NCBI RefSeq assembly: GCF_000374565.1
Contig: NZ_KB894717.1
Location: forward strand, 1-32,279
DNA length: 32,279 bases
Origin: Siminovitchia fordii DSM 16014 = CIP 108821
GTDB taxonomy: Bacteria > Bacillota > Bacilli > Bacillales > Bacillaceae_C
Direction: 5' to 3'
Position 1 is the first letter of the stretch; the number at the start of each line of letters is the position of its first letter. The translations under genes and the position numbers were made by a program. Below the pieces are notes generated by a model, which saw only the letters and a list, made by a program, of their open reading frames with translations, was not told the DNA's origin and searched no databases. Shown piece by piece: positions 17,128 through 24,164 of this stretch.

Positions 17128-17159
17128 AACTATAATAATGAAATGAAGGAGAGCTGCTT

Positions 17160-17246
17160 ATGATGAAATTTTTGTTTGATTCCGGGAAGGTGCAAGAGAG
17201 GGCAGACAAAAAGCTGGAACGTTTGAGAAAGATGATCAAGTTTTAA
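17160..17246 (+). CDS. 28-residue peptide with its own operator, RBS and terminator
   Basis: ATG 17160 opens a 28-codon frame for a highly charged, basic, probably helical peptide (begins MMKFLFDSGK, ends LRKMIKF) with no signal or membrane segment. AAGGAGAG lies seven bases upstream, operator 4 and an extended -10 lie just before that, and a strong terminator begins ten bases after the stop, so it looks like a complete single-gene transcript. I recognise no family. It could instead be the coding part of a small regulatory RNA. Its control by the same operator as the surrounding enzymes is the strongest sign that it is functional. Confidence 0.6.
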   Translation: MMKFLFDSGKVQERADKKLERLRKMIKF

Positions 17247-17255
17247 GAACCAAGT

Positions 17256-17301
17256 AAAAAGCAATCCCCCTTCAATCATTGTTGGAGGGGGATCGCTTTT
17301 T
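17256..17301. terminator. Bidirectional terminator
   Basis: AAAAAGC-A-ATCCCCC pairs with GGGGGAT-C-GCTTTTT with one mismatch. T runs on both strands serve the 28-codon ORF (plus) and the 110-residue gene (minus). Confidence 0.9.
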
Positions 17302-17306
17302 ACCAT

Positions 17307-17639
17307 CTAAGCCGATACGTTTTCAAGCTTAACAAGCTTCGAATCAGCGGATTTCTCCGATTCGTTTCGATCGACGATTTCATATAATTCTTCCCGGACT
17401 TCTTCGATTGTGTCGAAGTGCTCGAAAAACTTGACCCTAATATGGTTTACATACTCTCTATCGTGATATTCCTCGGACATTTTTATTTTTGTTTTTTCGT
17501 CCAATACTTTGGCAATCGTATATTTTGCCCGCAGTTTGTCAAAAAAATAGAAGTTGTACGTTTCCACAATCTCTAAACCCTCATTGTCAAGATCCGTCTG
17601 AAAAGTATCCTTGTTTGTCAATAAAATGTACTTGGCCAC
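17307..17639 (-). CDS. Unknown 110-residue protein of the GntR-linked module
   Basis: A soluble, highly charged protein that I cannot assign to a family. The N-terminal half looks beta-rich (KYILLTNKDTFQTD, IVETYNFYFFDKLRAKYTI) and the C-terminal half helical and acidic (HFDTIEEVREELYEIVDR). There is no cysteine, signal peptide or membrane segment. Start is GTG 17639, nine bases after AAAGGAG. It is transcribed alone, leftward, from a region containing operator 5. The shared operator implies a role in the same process as the ferredoxin and oxidase genes, perhaps as a small effector or coupling subunit, but nothing in the sequence shows this. Confidence 0.75.
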   Translation of the reverse strand: MAKYILLTNKDTFQTDLDNEGLEIVETYNFYFFDKLRAKYTIAKVLDEKTKIKMSEEYHDREYVNHIRVKFFEHFDTIEEVREELYEIVDRNESEKSADSKLVKLENVSA

Positions 17640-17724
17640 TCTTTACCACTCCTTTAATTAATGGTTGTAATCGCTTACTCAAAAGTTAAAGCAACAGGGA
17701 AAGTTTGATCACACCTCCTAATTT

Positions 17725-17739
17725 GGAATATTGTATACC
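17725..17739 (-). promoter_or_regulatory. Operator 5, upstream of the 110-residue gene
   Basis: GGAATATTGTATACC, on the coding strand GGTATACAATATTCC, differs from the perfect palindrome by one base. Its centre supplies a TACAAT that could be the -10 of the leftward promoter; the -35 is weak. Start codon 86 bases downstream. Confidence 0.65.
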
Positions 17740-17832
17740 AACCATGTGATTAATAGTTTATTACATGGCCCATAAAAATTCAACTATATATTTTGAATAT
17801 TTCATTTAAATAAAATCATTTGTATATAGCGC

Positions 17833-17861
17833 TTGACATAGCAATATATGATCAGTAGTAT
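17833..17861 (+). promoter_or_regulatory. Second, operator-free promoter toward the ferredoxin gene
   Basis: TTGACA (17833-17838) and TAGTAT (17856-17861) are 17 bases apart. It points toward the ferredoxin gene about 130 bases ahead and does not overlap an operator, so it may give basal expression, with operator 6 as a downstream roadblock. Confidence 0.5.
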
Positions 17862-17920
17862 AGTAGTCAATACGTTTCCTGCATTGATAATTCCCAAGTA
17901 TTAGTTTTTTTAAAAAATTC

Positions 17921-17954
17921 TTGCCTTTCCGTATTTATTGGTATACAATATACC
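17921..17954 (+). promoter_or_regulatory. Promoter of the ferredoxin-creatininase operon with operator 6
   Basis: TTGCCT (17921-17926) and TACAAT (17944-17949) are 17 bases apart. GGTATACAATATACC (17940-17954), a perfect GGTATA-N3-TATACC site, contains the -10. This is the clearest case of operator and promoter overlapping. Confidence 0.8.
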
Positions 17955-17992
17955 CAAGTTAAAATTTCAATAAAAAGGGGGGATATTTTCGA

Positions 17993-18325
17993 ATGCCAAA
18001 GGTGACACTTCACGTGGATGGGACAATTGTTGAGCAGGAAGTGAAAGAAAATGCCAATTTGGTAGTCTTGGCCGGAATTAAAGAATTTCCGAAGTTAAAA
18101 TTTGGGTGCGGAATGGGGAAATGTACAAGGTGTACATGCCGCGTAATTAATGGGTCTGAAGGACTTGACCCGCCGAATTGGAAGGAACAAAATATGCTGG
18201 GGGATAAGCTCAAAGAGGGTTACCGGCTGACTTGTCAGCTATACATCCAGCAGGATATAGAAATTTCACAGGAAAATATCAAAATAAAGCCTCCTAGAAA
18301 ACGCAGTACCATGATGACCAGGTAA
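17993..18325 (+). CDS. [2Fe-2S] ferredoxin 1
   Basis: A 110-residue plant/adrenodoxin-fold electron carrier. The cluster ligands C39-x4-C44-x2-C47 and C81 are all present (GCGMGKCTRC and YRLTCQ), with an extra cysteine at 49 and a basic C-terminal tail. AAGGGGGGA precedes ATG 17993. It is the first gene of an operon with the creatininase-family gene 36 bases downstream. It presumably delivers electrons to the oxidase of the same module. It differs from ferredoxin 2 (22291) in its cluster loop and tail, so the two are probably not interchangeable. Confidence 0.9.
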   Translation: MPKVTLHVDGTIVEQEVKENANLVVLAGIKEFPKLKFGCGMGKCTRCTCRVINGSEGLDPPNWKEQNMLGDKLKEGYRLTCQLYIQQDIEISQENIKIKPPRKRSTMMTR

Positions 18326-18361
18326 ATTGAAAGCGGTGACAAGGTACAGAGGGTGAAGTAG

Positions 18362-19135
18362 ATGAATTGTTATGAACTGGCAAAGATGACATGGGAAGAA
18401 GTCGAAGCCTCCTTGGAAAAAGTGAGACTGGCAATCATCCCTGTCGGGGCGCATGAACAGCATGGCCCGCATATGGTAGAGAGCTGCGATGCTGTTTTAG
18501 CAGAAAAGATGGCCGTCAAACTCGGCGAGCGGTTATTCCCGTACGTGCTTATCACACCGACGGTCAACATGGGTGTTTCATCACATCACATGAATTTTCC
18601 GGGAACAATTTCCCTTAAACCGACCACACTGATTGCTCTGCTGAAGGACATAGTTTCATCATTGAAGTGTCATGGCATTCAGCAGTTTTTATTTCTCAAT
18701 TCACATGGGGGCAACCAATCAACACTGGATGTAGCCGTCAATTTGATCACCGAAGAGTTGGAAGTAGAGGTATTTTATGCAAAAACGACTGCTTCAGCCA
18801 AAAAGGCGATAGTCAAAAATGTAAAGTCAACCTTATTTGGTCACAGTTGTGAAAGGGAAGTATCAGAGGCATTTTACTTGGCGCCCGAATTGATTCGTAC
18901 TGAAAAGCTTCAAAAAGGAGAAATACAGGAGACGGGAAGATGGAAACATTTAAGGCCGGGATGCGCGCTGCAAGGTTTTTATCACTACGAAGAAATGACC
19001 GCAAACGGATGTATTGGAGATGCCTCGCAGGCTGAATTCGAAATTGGCAGGCAAATAGTTGAGGAAGCACTTGATAACTTATCAAGAGAACTGATAAAAG
19101 TTTTAAAAATAAAAGAAGACGCCATACTACATTAA
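18362..19135 (+). CDS. Creatininase-family metal-dependent amidohydrolase
   Basis: A 257-residue cytosolic hydrolase of the creatininase family, whose members open cyclic amides or remove formyl groups and also include MftE-type peptidases. The metal motif VGAHEQHGPH supplies E32 and H34; D43, H115 (in NSHGGN) and E164 (in GHSCEREVS) complete the expected set, and SSHHMNFPGTISL is the usual core. The common GHAGE motif is altered to GHSCE but keeps the glutamate. It is co-transcribed with ferredoxin 1. A role in hydrolysing an amide or lactam made by the oxidase is inference. Confidence 0.9.
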   Translation: MNCYELAKMTWEEVEASLEKVRLAIIPVGAHEQHGPHMVESCDAVLAEKMAVKLGERLFPYVLITPTVNMGVSSHHMNFPGTISLKPTTLIALLKDIVSSLKCHGIQQFLFLNSHGGNQSTLDVAVNLITEELEVEVFYAKTTASAKKAIVKNVKSTLFGHSCEREVSEAFYLAPELIRTEKLQKGEIQETGRWKHLRPGCALQGFYHYEEMTANGCIGDASQAEFEIGRQIVEEALDNLSRELIKVLKIKEDAILH

Positions 19136-19196
19136 AGACCAGTACTCATACACCTTTAAAAGCTTAGTTTACAAGTTGTTAATCTATGAACCCCCT

Positions 19197-19237
19197 TTAA
19201 GTTATATTTTTAACTTAAATGGTATACAAAATATCAA
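19197..19237 (+). promoter_or_regulatory. Promoter region of the oxidase operon with operator 7
   Basis: GGTATACAAAATATC (19221-19235) repeats the half-degenerate form of operator 2. An 8-bp hairpin, TTAAGTTA-N6-TAACTTAA (19197-19218), lies just upstream. The promoter is weak by eye: TTTAAC (19209-19214), 17 bases, TATCAA (19232-19237). Confidence 0.5.
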
Positions 19238-19264
19238 ATACCAAATTTAAGGAGGAATTTTAAA

Positions 19265-19993
19265 ATGACAGAACTATTATCAAAAGAGGCCTTTCGTAAA
19301 GAATTGGAGATTGCAATCGCAGGAAATCACAGCCAGAAGGCTCCATTTACAGTAGCTTGGGCAGAAGGAAAGCTTGAAAGAAAACACTTTGCAAGATGGG
19401 CGGAAAACCATTACCACTATGTTGGACCATTTGCGGACTACCTCGCGTACATCTATCACAACACTCCAATGGATGAAAAATTCGTAAGTGCGAAGGATTT
19501 CACATTGCAAAACATGTACGAAGAAGAAATTGCAGGTGACCGCCATACTGACTTGTTGATCCGCTTTGCCGAAGCTTGCGGCTCATCCGCAGAAAGAGTG
19601 ATGGATCCAAACAATATGGCTATTACTACACTTGGCCTTCAAAGCTGGTGCTATGCTGTAGCGGCACGGGAAAACTTCGTAGTGGCAACAGCTGCACTTG
19701 TTGTCGGTCTTGAATCCCAAGTGCCTGATATCTATAGGAAACAGACACCTGCATTAAGGGAAAAATACGGCTTCACAGATGAAGAGATCGAATTTTTCGA
19801 CTTGCACATTGTATCTGACGAAATCCATGGTGAGCGCGGATACAAAATTGTGTTGGAACATGCAGATACTCCTGAATTACAGCAGCGCTGCCTGGAGATT
19901 GTACGAACAGGTGCGAAAATGCGCCGCATGTATATGGATGGCTTATGGAGAGAATATATCGAACAGGATCTTGGAGAACTGATTAAGTCTTAA
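19265..19993 (+). CDS. Haem-oxygenase-like diiron oxidase (HDO; CADD/PqqC-related)
   Basis: A 242-residue all-helical protein of the TenA/PqqC fold. Unlike TenA or cofactor-free PqqC it carries the full ligand set of the haem-oxygenase-like diiron oxidases: E87 and H94 (YEEEIAGDRH), E150 (GLESQVPDI), and H181, D185 and H188 (LHIVSDEIH). The ESQ-P motif and the H-x3-D-x2-H spacing are those of CADD, which uses a dimetal centre and oxygen in p-aminobenzoate synthesis. The family also includes UndA, SznF and BesC. AGGAGG precedes ATG 19265. It heads an operon with an aldehyde dehydrogenase and a GlcG/HbpS protein, which points to a catabolic oxidation rather than a cofactor pathway. Substrate unknown. 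Confidence 0.85.
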   Translation: MTELLSKEAFRKELEIAIAGNHSQKAPFTVAWAEGKLERKHFARWAENHYHYVGPFADYLAYIYHNTPMDEKFVSAKDFTLQNMYEEEIAGDRHTDLLIRFAEACGSSAERVMDPNNMAITTLGLQSWCYAVAARENFVVATAALVVGLESQVPDIYRKQTPALREKYGFTDEEIEFFDLHIVSDEIHGERGYKIVLEHADTPELQQRCLEIVRTGAKMRRMYMDGLWREYIEQDLGELIKS

Positions 19994-20021
19994 ATAATCT
20001 TGTAAATTGCCAAGTTTGTTT

Positions 20022-20142
20022 AGGTCAAGCCCAGGCGAGTTCCATCGCGGGGACCTGAATCATTAACGGCGGAACTCCTATTTGAAAATCCTGTCAGACG
20101 GACCGCTGTTACATACAAATCTATGAAATGATGGCGGTCCGT
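20022..20142 (+). other. Structured intergenic RNA region before the aldehyde dehydrogenase gene
   Basis: The 183-base gap between oxidase and dehydrogenase genes holds AGGTC (20022-20026) with GACCT (20052-20056), the enclosed stem GCGA-N6-TCGC (20035-20048), a competing perfect pairing GAGTTCC (20037-20043) with GGAACTC (20071-20077), and ACGGACCGC (20098-20106) with GCGGTCCGT (20134-20142). The two central pairings exclude each other, as in attenuators or riboswitches. I recognise no known class. Confidence 0.45.
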
Positions 20143-20177
20143 TTCATGGGGAAAAATATAGGAAAAGGTGATGAATA

Positions 20178-21644
20178 TTGCTGACTAAAACGAAGGTCGA
20201 AACGTTTAAAAATCTGATAGATGGCAATTGGAGTGAGTCACAAAGCGGCCAGACATTCTCAAGTATCAATCCGGCAAATAAGGAAGAAATTGTAGGAGCT
20301 TTCCAGGCCTCCAATGAAGAAGATGTCCGCCAAGCAATCGAAGCTGCTTCCAGAGCTTTTCCGCAATGGGCTGCTACGGCTCCATCCAAGCGGGCCGCCA
20401 TCTTAAATAAAGCGGCAGACATTTTGGAGCAGAGTGTTGATACATTGGCTGAAGAATTGACAAGGGAAGAAGGAAAGCATGTGAATGACGCTAGAAATGA
20501 AGTGCTAAGATCTGCTCAAACTCTTCGTTTCTATGCAGTAGAAGGACAGAGTTTTACCGGGGAAACATTTCCGCATGACGATTCGAACATGAAGGTATCG
20601 ACTGAGCGTGAACCACTCGGAGTGATTGCCGTCATTACACCTTGGAATTTTCCAATTTCAATTCCAGCAAGAAAGATTGCACCGGCTTTGGTTACTGGAA
20701 ACACAGTGGTATTCAAGCCCTCATCAGACACCCCACTCATTGCCTTCAGGCTGGTTGAAGCGCTGCAGGATGCAGGGATACCAAAAGGAGTCATCAACTT
20801 TGTGACCGGAAAATCATCCGACATCGGTGATCTGTTAGTGACTCATGAAGCTATCAAGGCCATCACTTTTACCGGATCGACAACAGCGGGAGAGGTTATT
20901 CATAGCAAAACCTCCTTTACCACGAGGACGCAAATGGAGCTCGGTGGAAAAAATCCCATCATTATTATGGATGACGCGGATCTCGACTTGGCGGCAACAC
21001 TGACGGTCAATGGAGCTTTCTCCCTGACTGGGCAGGCATGTACCGGAACAAGCCGTGTCATTGTCCTTCAAAGTGTCAAAGACGCTTACATCAATAAATT
21101 GATTGAAAAAACGAAGAATCTTAAAGTTGGCAATGGCTTCGAAGAAGGAGTCAAAATCGGGCCGGTTGCCAATCATCGCCAGTTGAAAAACATTCTTAAC
21201 TATATTGACATCGGTGTTAAGGAAGGCGCGAATCTCGTGTATGGTGGCAATCAGATCACTAATGGCAAGTATGCTCAGGGTTATTATGTGGAGCCTACTA
21301 TTTTTACAGATGTACAGCCAGATATGCGCATTGCACAGGAAGAGATTTTCGGACCGGTCGTCGCCGTCATTGAAGTGTCTACATATAAGGAAGCTATAAA
21401 AGTTGCGAACGGAGTAGACTATGGGCTGTCCGCCTCAATTGTGACGAACAACCTCAAGGTTGCAAACGATTTCACAAAGGATATTCAGGCGGGTACTGTA
21501 AAAGTGAACAGGACGACAACAGGAAACCTGATGAATGCTCCGTTTGGCGGGTTCAAAAATTCCAGTACAGCAACATTCCGCGAATCCGGAAGAGTCGGAC
21601 TGGAATTCTTCACGCAGGTAAAAACAGTCTATGTGGGTTATTAA
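20178..21644 (+). CDS. Aldehyde dehydrogenase, 2-oxoglutarate-semialdehyde-dehydrogenase-like
   Basis: A 488-residue NAD(P)-dependent dehydrogenase oxidising an aldehyde or semialdehyde to the acid. N157 (TPWNFPI), K180 (VFKPSSDTP), E254 (MELGGKNP) and the catalytic C288 ([14 protein letters not shown]) are all present. The overall pattern is closest to the 2-oxoglutarate (2,5-dioxovalerate) semialdehyde dehydrogenase group, such as B. subtilis YcbD, but the C-terminal [17 protein letters not shown] departs from the usual KGSS form, so substrate preference may differ. Start is TTG 20178 after AAAGGTGA; an ATG at 20171 is out of frame. It follows the oxidase gene and fits as a late step of the pathway. 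Confidence 0.92.
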   Translation: MLTKTKVETFKNLIDGNWSESQSGQTFSSINPANKEEIVGAFQASNEEDVRQAIEAASRAFPQWAATAPSKRAAILNKAADILEQSVDTLAEELTREEGKHVNDARNEVLRSAQTLRFYAVEGQSFTGETFPHDDSNMKVSTEREPLGVIAVITPWNFPISIPARKIAPALVTGNTVVFKPSSDTPLIAFRLVEALQDAGIPKGVINFVTGKSSDIGDLLVTHEAIKAITFTGSTTAGEVIHSKTSFTTRTQMELGGKNPIIIMDDADLDLAATLTVNGAFSLTGQACTGTSRVIVLQSVKDAYINKLIEKTKNLKVGNGFEEGVKIGPVANHRQLKNILNYIDIGVKEGANLVYGGNQITNGKYAQGYYVEPTIFTDVQPDMRIAQEEIFGPVVAVIEVSTYKEAIKVANGVDYGLSASIVTNNLKVANDFTKDIQAGTVKVNRTTTGNLMNAPFGGFKNSSTATFRESGRVGLEFFTQVKTVYVGY

Positions 21645-21664
21645 ATAAGGAGGAGAGACAGACT

Positions 21665-22168
21665 ATGCCGGTTACAGAGAAGAAAATTTTTAAAACAGCC
21701 ATTAAGCTTGAGTTGGAAGCAGCGAAGCTGATGATTGAGGCTGCGAAACAGGAATCGGAAAAAATCAATGTGGCGGAAACAATCGCGATCGTGGATGATG
21801 GCGGGAACCTGATCGCTCTTGAAAGAATGAATGGAGCGCGCATCACGGGGCCGGAAATTGCGATCGCAAAAGCCTATACGGCTGCCGGCCATAAGCGTTC
21901 TACCCACTTATTCAACACAGAGCCGAATGGACCAGCGCTTCCAGGAAATGAAGCATTTGGAATCCAGCTAATGATTCCAGGAAAGTTTGCCATCTTCGTC
22001 GGTGGTTTCCCAATCGTAGTTAATGGCGAAGTAGTAGGAGGAATCGGAATCAGCGGTGGAAATGGCGAACAGGATACTGCTGTCGGAACTGCGGCATTGG
22101 AAGCATTGAAAAAACATGTAGAAAAAGACGGCATGACTGTGGAAACAAAGGCAGATATCAAGAAATAA
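21665..22168 (+). CDS. GlcG/HbpS-family protein
   Basis: A 167-residue single-domain protein of the GlcG/HbpS (DUF336) family, related to the PduO C-terminal domain; some members bind haem or corrinoid. The family signature GGIGISGGNGEQDTAV is near residue 125, and AIVDDGGNLIALERM is the usual N-terminal strand pair. There is no signal peptide, so it acts in the cytosol. GGAGGAG precedes ATG 21665, 20 bases after the aldehyde dehydrogenase stop, so the two are co-transcribed. Such proteins often sit in catabolic operons without a proven role. Confidence 0.9.
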   Translation: MPVTEKKIFKTAIKLELEAAKLMIEAAKQESEKINVAETIAIVDDGGNLIALERMNGARITGPEIAIAKAYTAAGHKRSTHLFNTEPNGPALPGNEAFGIQLMIPGKFAIFVGGFPIVVNGEVVGGIGISGGNGEQDTAVGTAALEALKKHVEKDGMTVETKADIKK

Positions 22169-22214
22169 ACCCTCGGGAAAATTCATACGAAACTGTTTGA
22201 AAAAATTGCATGGA

Positions 22215-22268
22215 GGGCTCAATGTCAATTGAGCCCCCAAATGACAAATTTTTGGTATACCATATACC
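22215..22268 (+). promoter_or_regulatory. Hairpin followed by operator 8
   Basis: GGGCTCAAT-GTCA-ATTGAGCCC (22215-22236) is a perfect 9-bp stem about 45 bases after the GlcG stop; without a T run it is only a possible terminator. GGTATACCATATACC (22254-22268) is a perfect GGTATA-N3-TATACC site 22 bases before the ferredoxin 2 start. ATGACA (22241-22246) is a weak -35 candidate. Confidence 0.65.
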
Positions 22269-22290
22269 AAGAGTGAGGAGGAGCAAAAAT

Positions 22291-22641
22291 ATGCCTAAAA
22301 TTCATTTCGTCAACAGTGAGAAAACATTTGATGTACCGGAAAACTCCAATGTTCTCAGAATGTCCCTCAGGTATGATGGTGATCTTCCGAACCTTTGCGG
22401 TGGAGGAATTTGTGGAACGTGTGTATTTAAACCAGTGGAGGGAGCAGAACATCTAGATAAGATTACGAAGCAGGAGCAAAGGAAACTAGGGGAAGAATGG
22501 CTTGCAAAGGGATATCGGCTTGGGTGTCAAACGTTTATAAAAGATCAGGACGTATCTGTTGCCTGGGATATGGAAATCACGAAACAGGTGAAAAAACGGA
22601 AGCCGGATAAGCTGGACAGGAAACCTTCTACAGTAAAGTGA
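22291..22641 (+). CDS. [2Fe-2S] ferredoxin 2
   Basis: A 116-residue [2Fe-2S] electron carrier with ligands C36-x4-C41-x2-C44 and C79 (CGGGICGTC and YRLGCQ) and a long, basic, lysine-rich C-terminal tail. ATG 22291 has GAGGAGGAG upstream; the frame before it overlaps operator 8 and is not coding. It is the first gene of the operon that also encodes a [4Fe-4S] ferredoxin and the ferredoxin-NADP reductase, so reduction by that reductase is likely. Confidence 0.9.
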   Translation: MPKIHFVNSEKTFDVPENSNVLRMSLRYDGDLPNLCGGGICGTCVFKPVEGAEHLDKITKQEQRKLGEEWLAKGYRLGCQTFIKDQDVSVAWDMEITKQVKKRKPDKLDRKPSTVK

Positions 22642-22666
22642 TCTGCAAGAATATGGAGGGAGCGCG

Positions 22667-22843
22667 ATGTGGGTCTGTATCGATCATTTAAAAGGAGTAG
22701 TTGAGTTTGCCAAAGCCCCTCATGTCAGCAAGCCGAGATGCCGTATGAAATGTTCCTTTTGTGAAAGGGATGCAATCGTTAAACTGCATTTTGAACGCAG
22801 AATTTGCCATTATGAAGAAAAGGAAAAGGCCGGGGTTAAATAA
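22667..22843 (+). CDS. 58-residue Cys/His-rich small protein
   Basis: A short basic protein with a knuckle-like motif RCRMKCSFCERDA and a later RICHY, which could bind zinc or an iron-sulfur cluster; a further CIDH lies at the N-terminus. GGAGGG stands six bases before ATG 22667, 25 bases after the ferredoxin 2 stop. I know no named family. Its place between two ferredoxin genes suggests a small metal-binding partner of the electron chain. About 100 bases without a gene follow. Confidence 0.7.
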   Translation: MWVCIDHLKGVVEFAKAPHVSKPRCRMKCSFCERDAIVKLHFERRICHYEEKEKAGVK

Positions 22844-22947
22844 ATATGAGGGTTACAGGTGTCATTGCGGGAGGTTTATTTAGCATAATGGCACCTCATT
22901 TCGTAGCCAATCCATTTTTAAATCATTTATATGAGAGGAGACTCATT

Positions 22948-23208
22948 ATGCCTTTATATACGATCGTCAATAGGGATACTTGCATAAGCTGCGGTTCATG
23001 CGGTGACTTGGCACCGGATATCTACGACTACGATGAAGAGGGTCTTGCCTTTGTGATGGCGGATGATAATCGGGGGTGCGTCCAGGTAGAGGAAGACTTT
23101 ATCGAAGATGTTCAGGATGCATTTGAGGAATGTCCCTCCGGTTCCATTCGTATCGCTGAAGAATCCTTTGAGGGTGATCCGGACAAATTCGATAAGGTTA
23201 CATCATAG
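22948..23208 (+). CDS. [4Fe-4S] ferredoxin, Fer-type
   Basis: An 86-residue ferredoxin close to B. subtilis Fer, with cluster ligands C12, C15, C18 (CISCGSC) and C62 (ECPSGSI), the acidic family segment APDIYDYDEEGLAFV and a C-terminal EGDPDKF. The second-cluster cysteines are absent, so one cluster is expected. ATG 22948 has GAGAGGAG seven bases upstream; the frame before it has no ribosome binding site. As it belongs to the regulated operon, it is probably an extra copy dedicated to this pathway, with the housekeeping fer elsewhere. Confidence 0.92.
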   Translation: MPLYTIVNRDTCISCGSCGDLAPDIYDYDEEGLAFVMADDNRGCVQVEEDFIEDVQDAFEECPSGSIRIAEESFEGDPDKFDKVTS

Positions 23209-23220
23209 GGGGCCGCTGGC

Positions 23221-23988
23221 TTGGACATTACCCTTCTCTTGGAATACGTCTGGATATTATTGATTTTAATAGGATTGGAAGGTATTTTGGCGGCGGATAA
23301 CGCAGTTGTGATTGCTGTAATAGTGAAGCACTTACCGAGGGAAAAACAGAAAAAAGCACTTTTTTACGGCTTGTTGGGTGCATTCATATTCCGTTTTGCC
23401 GCGTTGTTTATCATTGTGACATTGGTAAATATTTGGCAGGTGCAAGCGATTGGTTCGTCCTATTTAATATACCTCTGTATCAATCATTTCATAGGTAGAA
23501 CGAAAGAAAAGGCCAATCGGCCAAAGGAGAGAAAAGGCTCTTCGTTTTGGATGACGGTTCTAAAAGTAGAGCTGGCTGATATTGCCTTTGCTTTGGATTC
23601 TATGCTGGCTGCAGTTGCTTTGGCAGTGACCCTGACTCCCCTTGGAAAGTTTTCAGTAGCCGGTATGGACGGAGGACAATTCATTGTCGTATTTGTAGGC
23701 GGTGTCATTGGAATGATCTTGATGCGATTTGCTGCAGTTACATTTGTTCGTTTGCTTCAAAGGTTTCCGATTCTTGAATCTGCGGCATTTCTGCTTGTCG
23801 GTTGGGTAGGTGTAAAGCTGGCGGTACTTACACTCGCACATCCTCGTGTCGCCATATTGGATGTCTATTTTCCAGAGTCATTTGTATGGACGGCTATTTT
23901 TTGGACAGTATTTATGGGGATTATATTTAGCGGGTATTTAGTGGCAAGGAAGCAAAGCCGCGCGGAGGAGAGACAATTTTACGGTTAG
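23221..23988 (+). CDS. TerC-family membrane protein (YceF/YkoY-like)
   Basis: A 255-residue membrane protein with about seven helices. The two acidic family motifs are present: EGILAADNAVV (near residue 20) and VELADIAFALDSMLAAVA (near residue 117). TerC proteins of Bacillus export manganese and help load metal into secreted enzymes. Start is TTG 23221, 12 bases after the ferredoxin stop, with AGGGGGC upstream, so it is co-transcribed with the redox genes. Unlike many relatives, it has no manganese riboswitch ahead of it that I can recognise. Why a metal exporter is needed in this module is open; managing the oxidase metal is one possibility. Confidence 0.9.
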   Translation: MDITLLLEYVWILLILIGLEGILAADNAVVIAVIVKHLPREKQKKALFYGLLGAFIFRFAALFIIVTLVNIWQVQAIGSSYLIYLCINHFIGRTKEKANRPKERKGSSFWMTVLKVELADIAFALDSMLAAVALAVTLTPLGKFSVAGMDGGQFIVVFVGGVIGMILMRFAAVTFVRLLQRFPILESAAFLLVGWVGVKLAVLTLAHPRVAILDVYFPESFVWTAIFWTVFMGIIFSGYLVARKQSRAEERQFYG

Positions 23989-24164
23989 GAAGAGCTTTTC
24001 TTGAAAAATAAGGAGAAGTTTCATGGGCGAATAAGTCATCGACCGTCATGCAACGTAACGGAATAAGCGAAGTGAAAAAAACTGCTTTGTTATTAAAGAA
24101 ACCGAATTGGACGAAGAAAACGAGAAAGAAGAATTACTCTCTAAAAACGGGGGATATTGAAATC

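Noticed and set aside
19265-19993. Annotation of the oxidase as TenA thiaminase or PqqC
   Set aside because: No thiamin or PQQ genes are nearby, and the six-ligand dimetal set with ESQ-P and H-x3-D-x2-H, absent from TenA and PqqC, is complete.
23221-23988. yybP-ykoY manganese riboswitch ahead of terC
   Set aside because: Only 12 bases separate terC from the ferredoxin gene, and no such motif is visible upstream in the operon.
24048-24164. 39-residue N-terminal extension of the RidA protein
   Set aside because: Lysine-rich, unlike any Rid protein, with no ribosome binding site; GTG 24165 gives the normal length.
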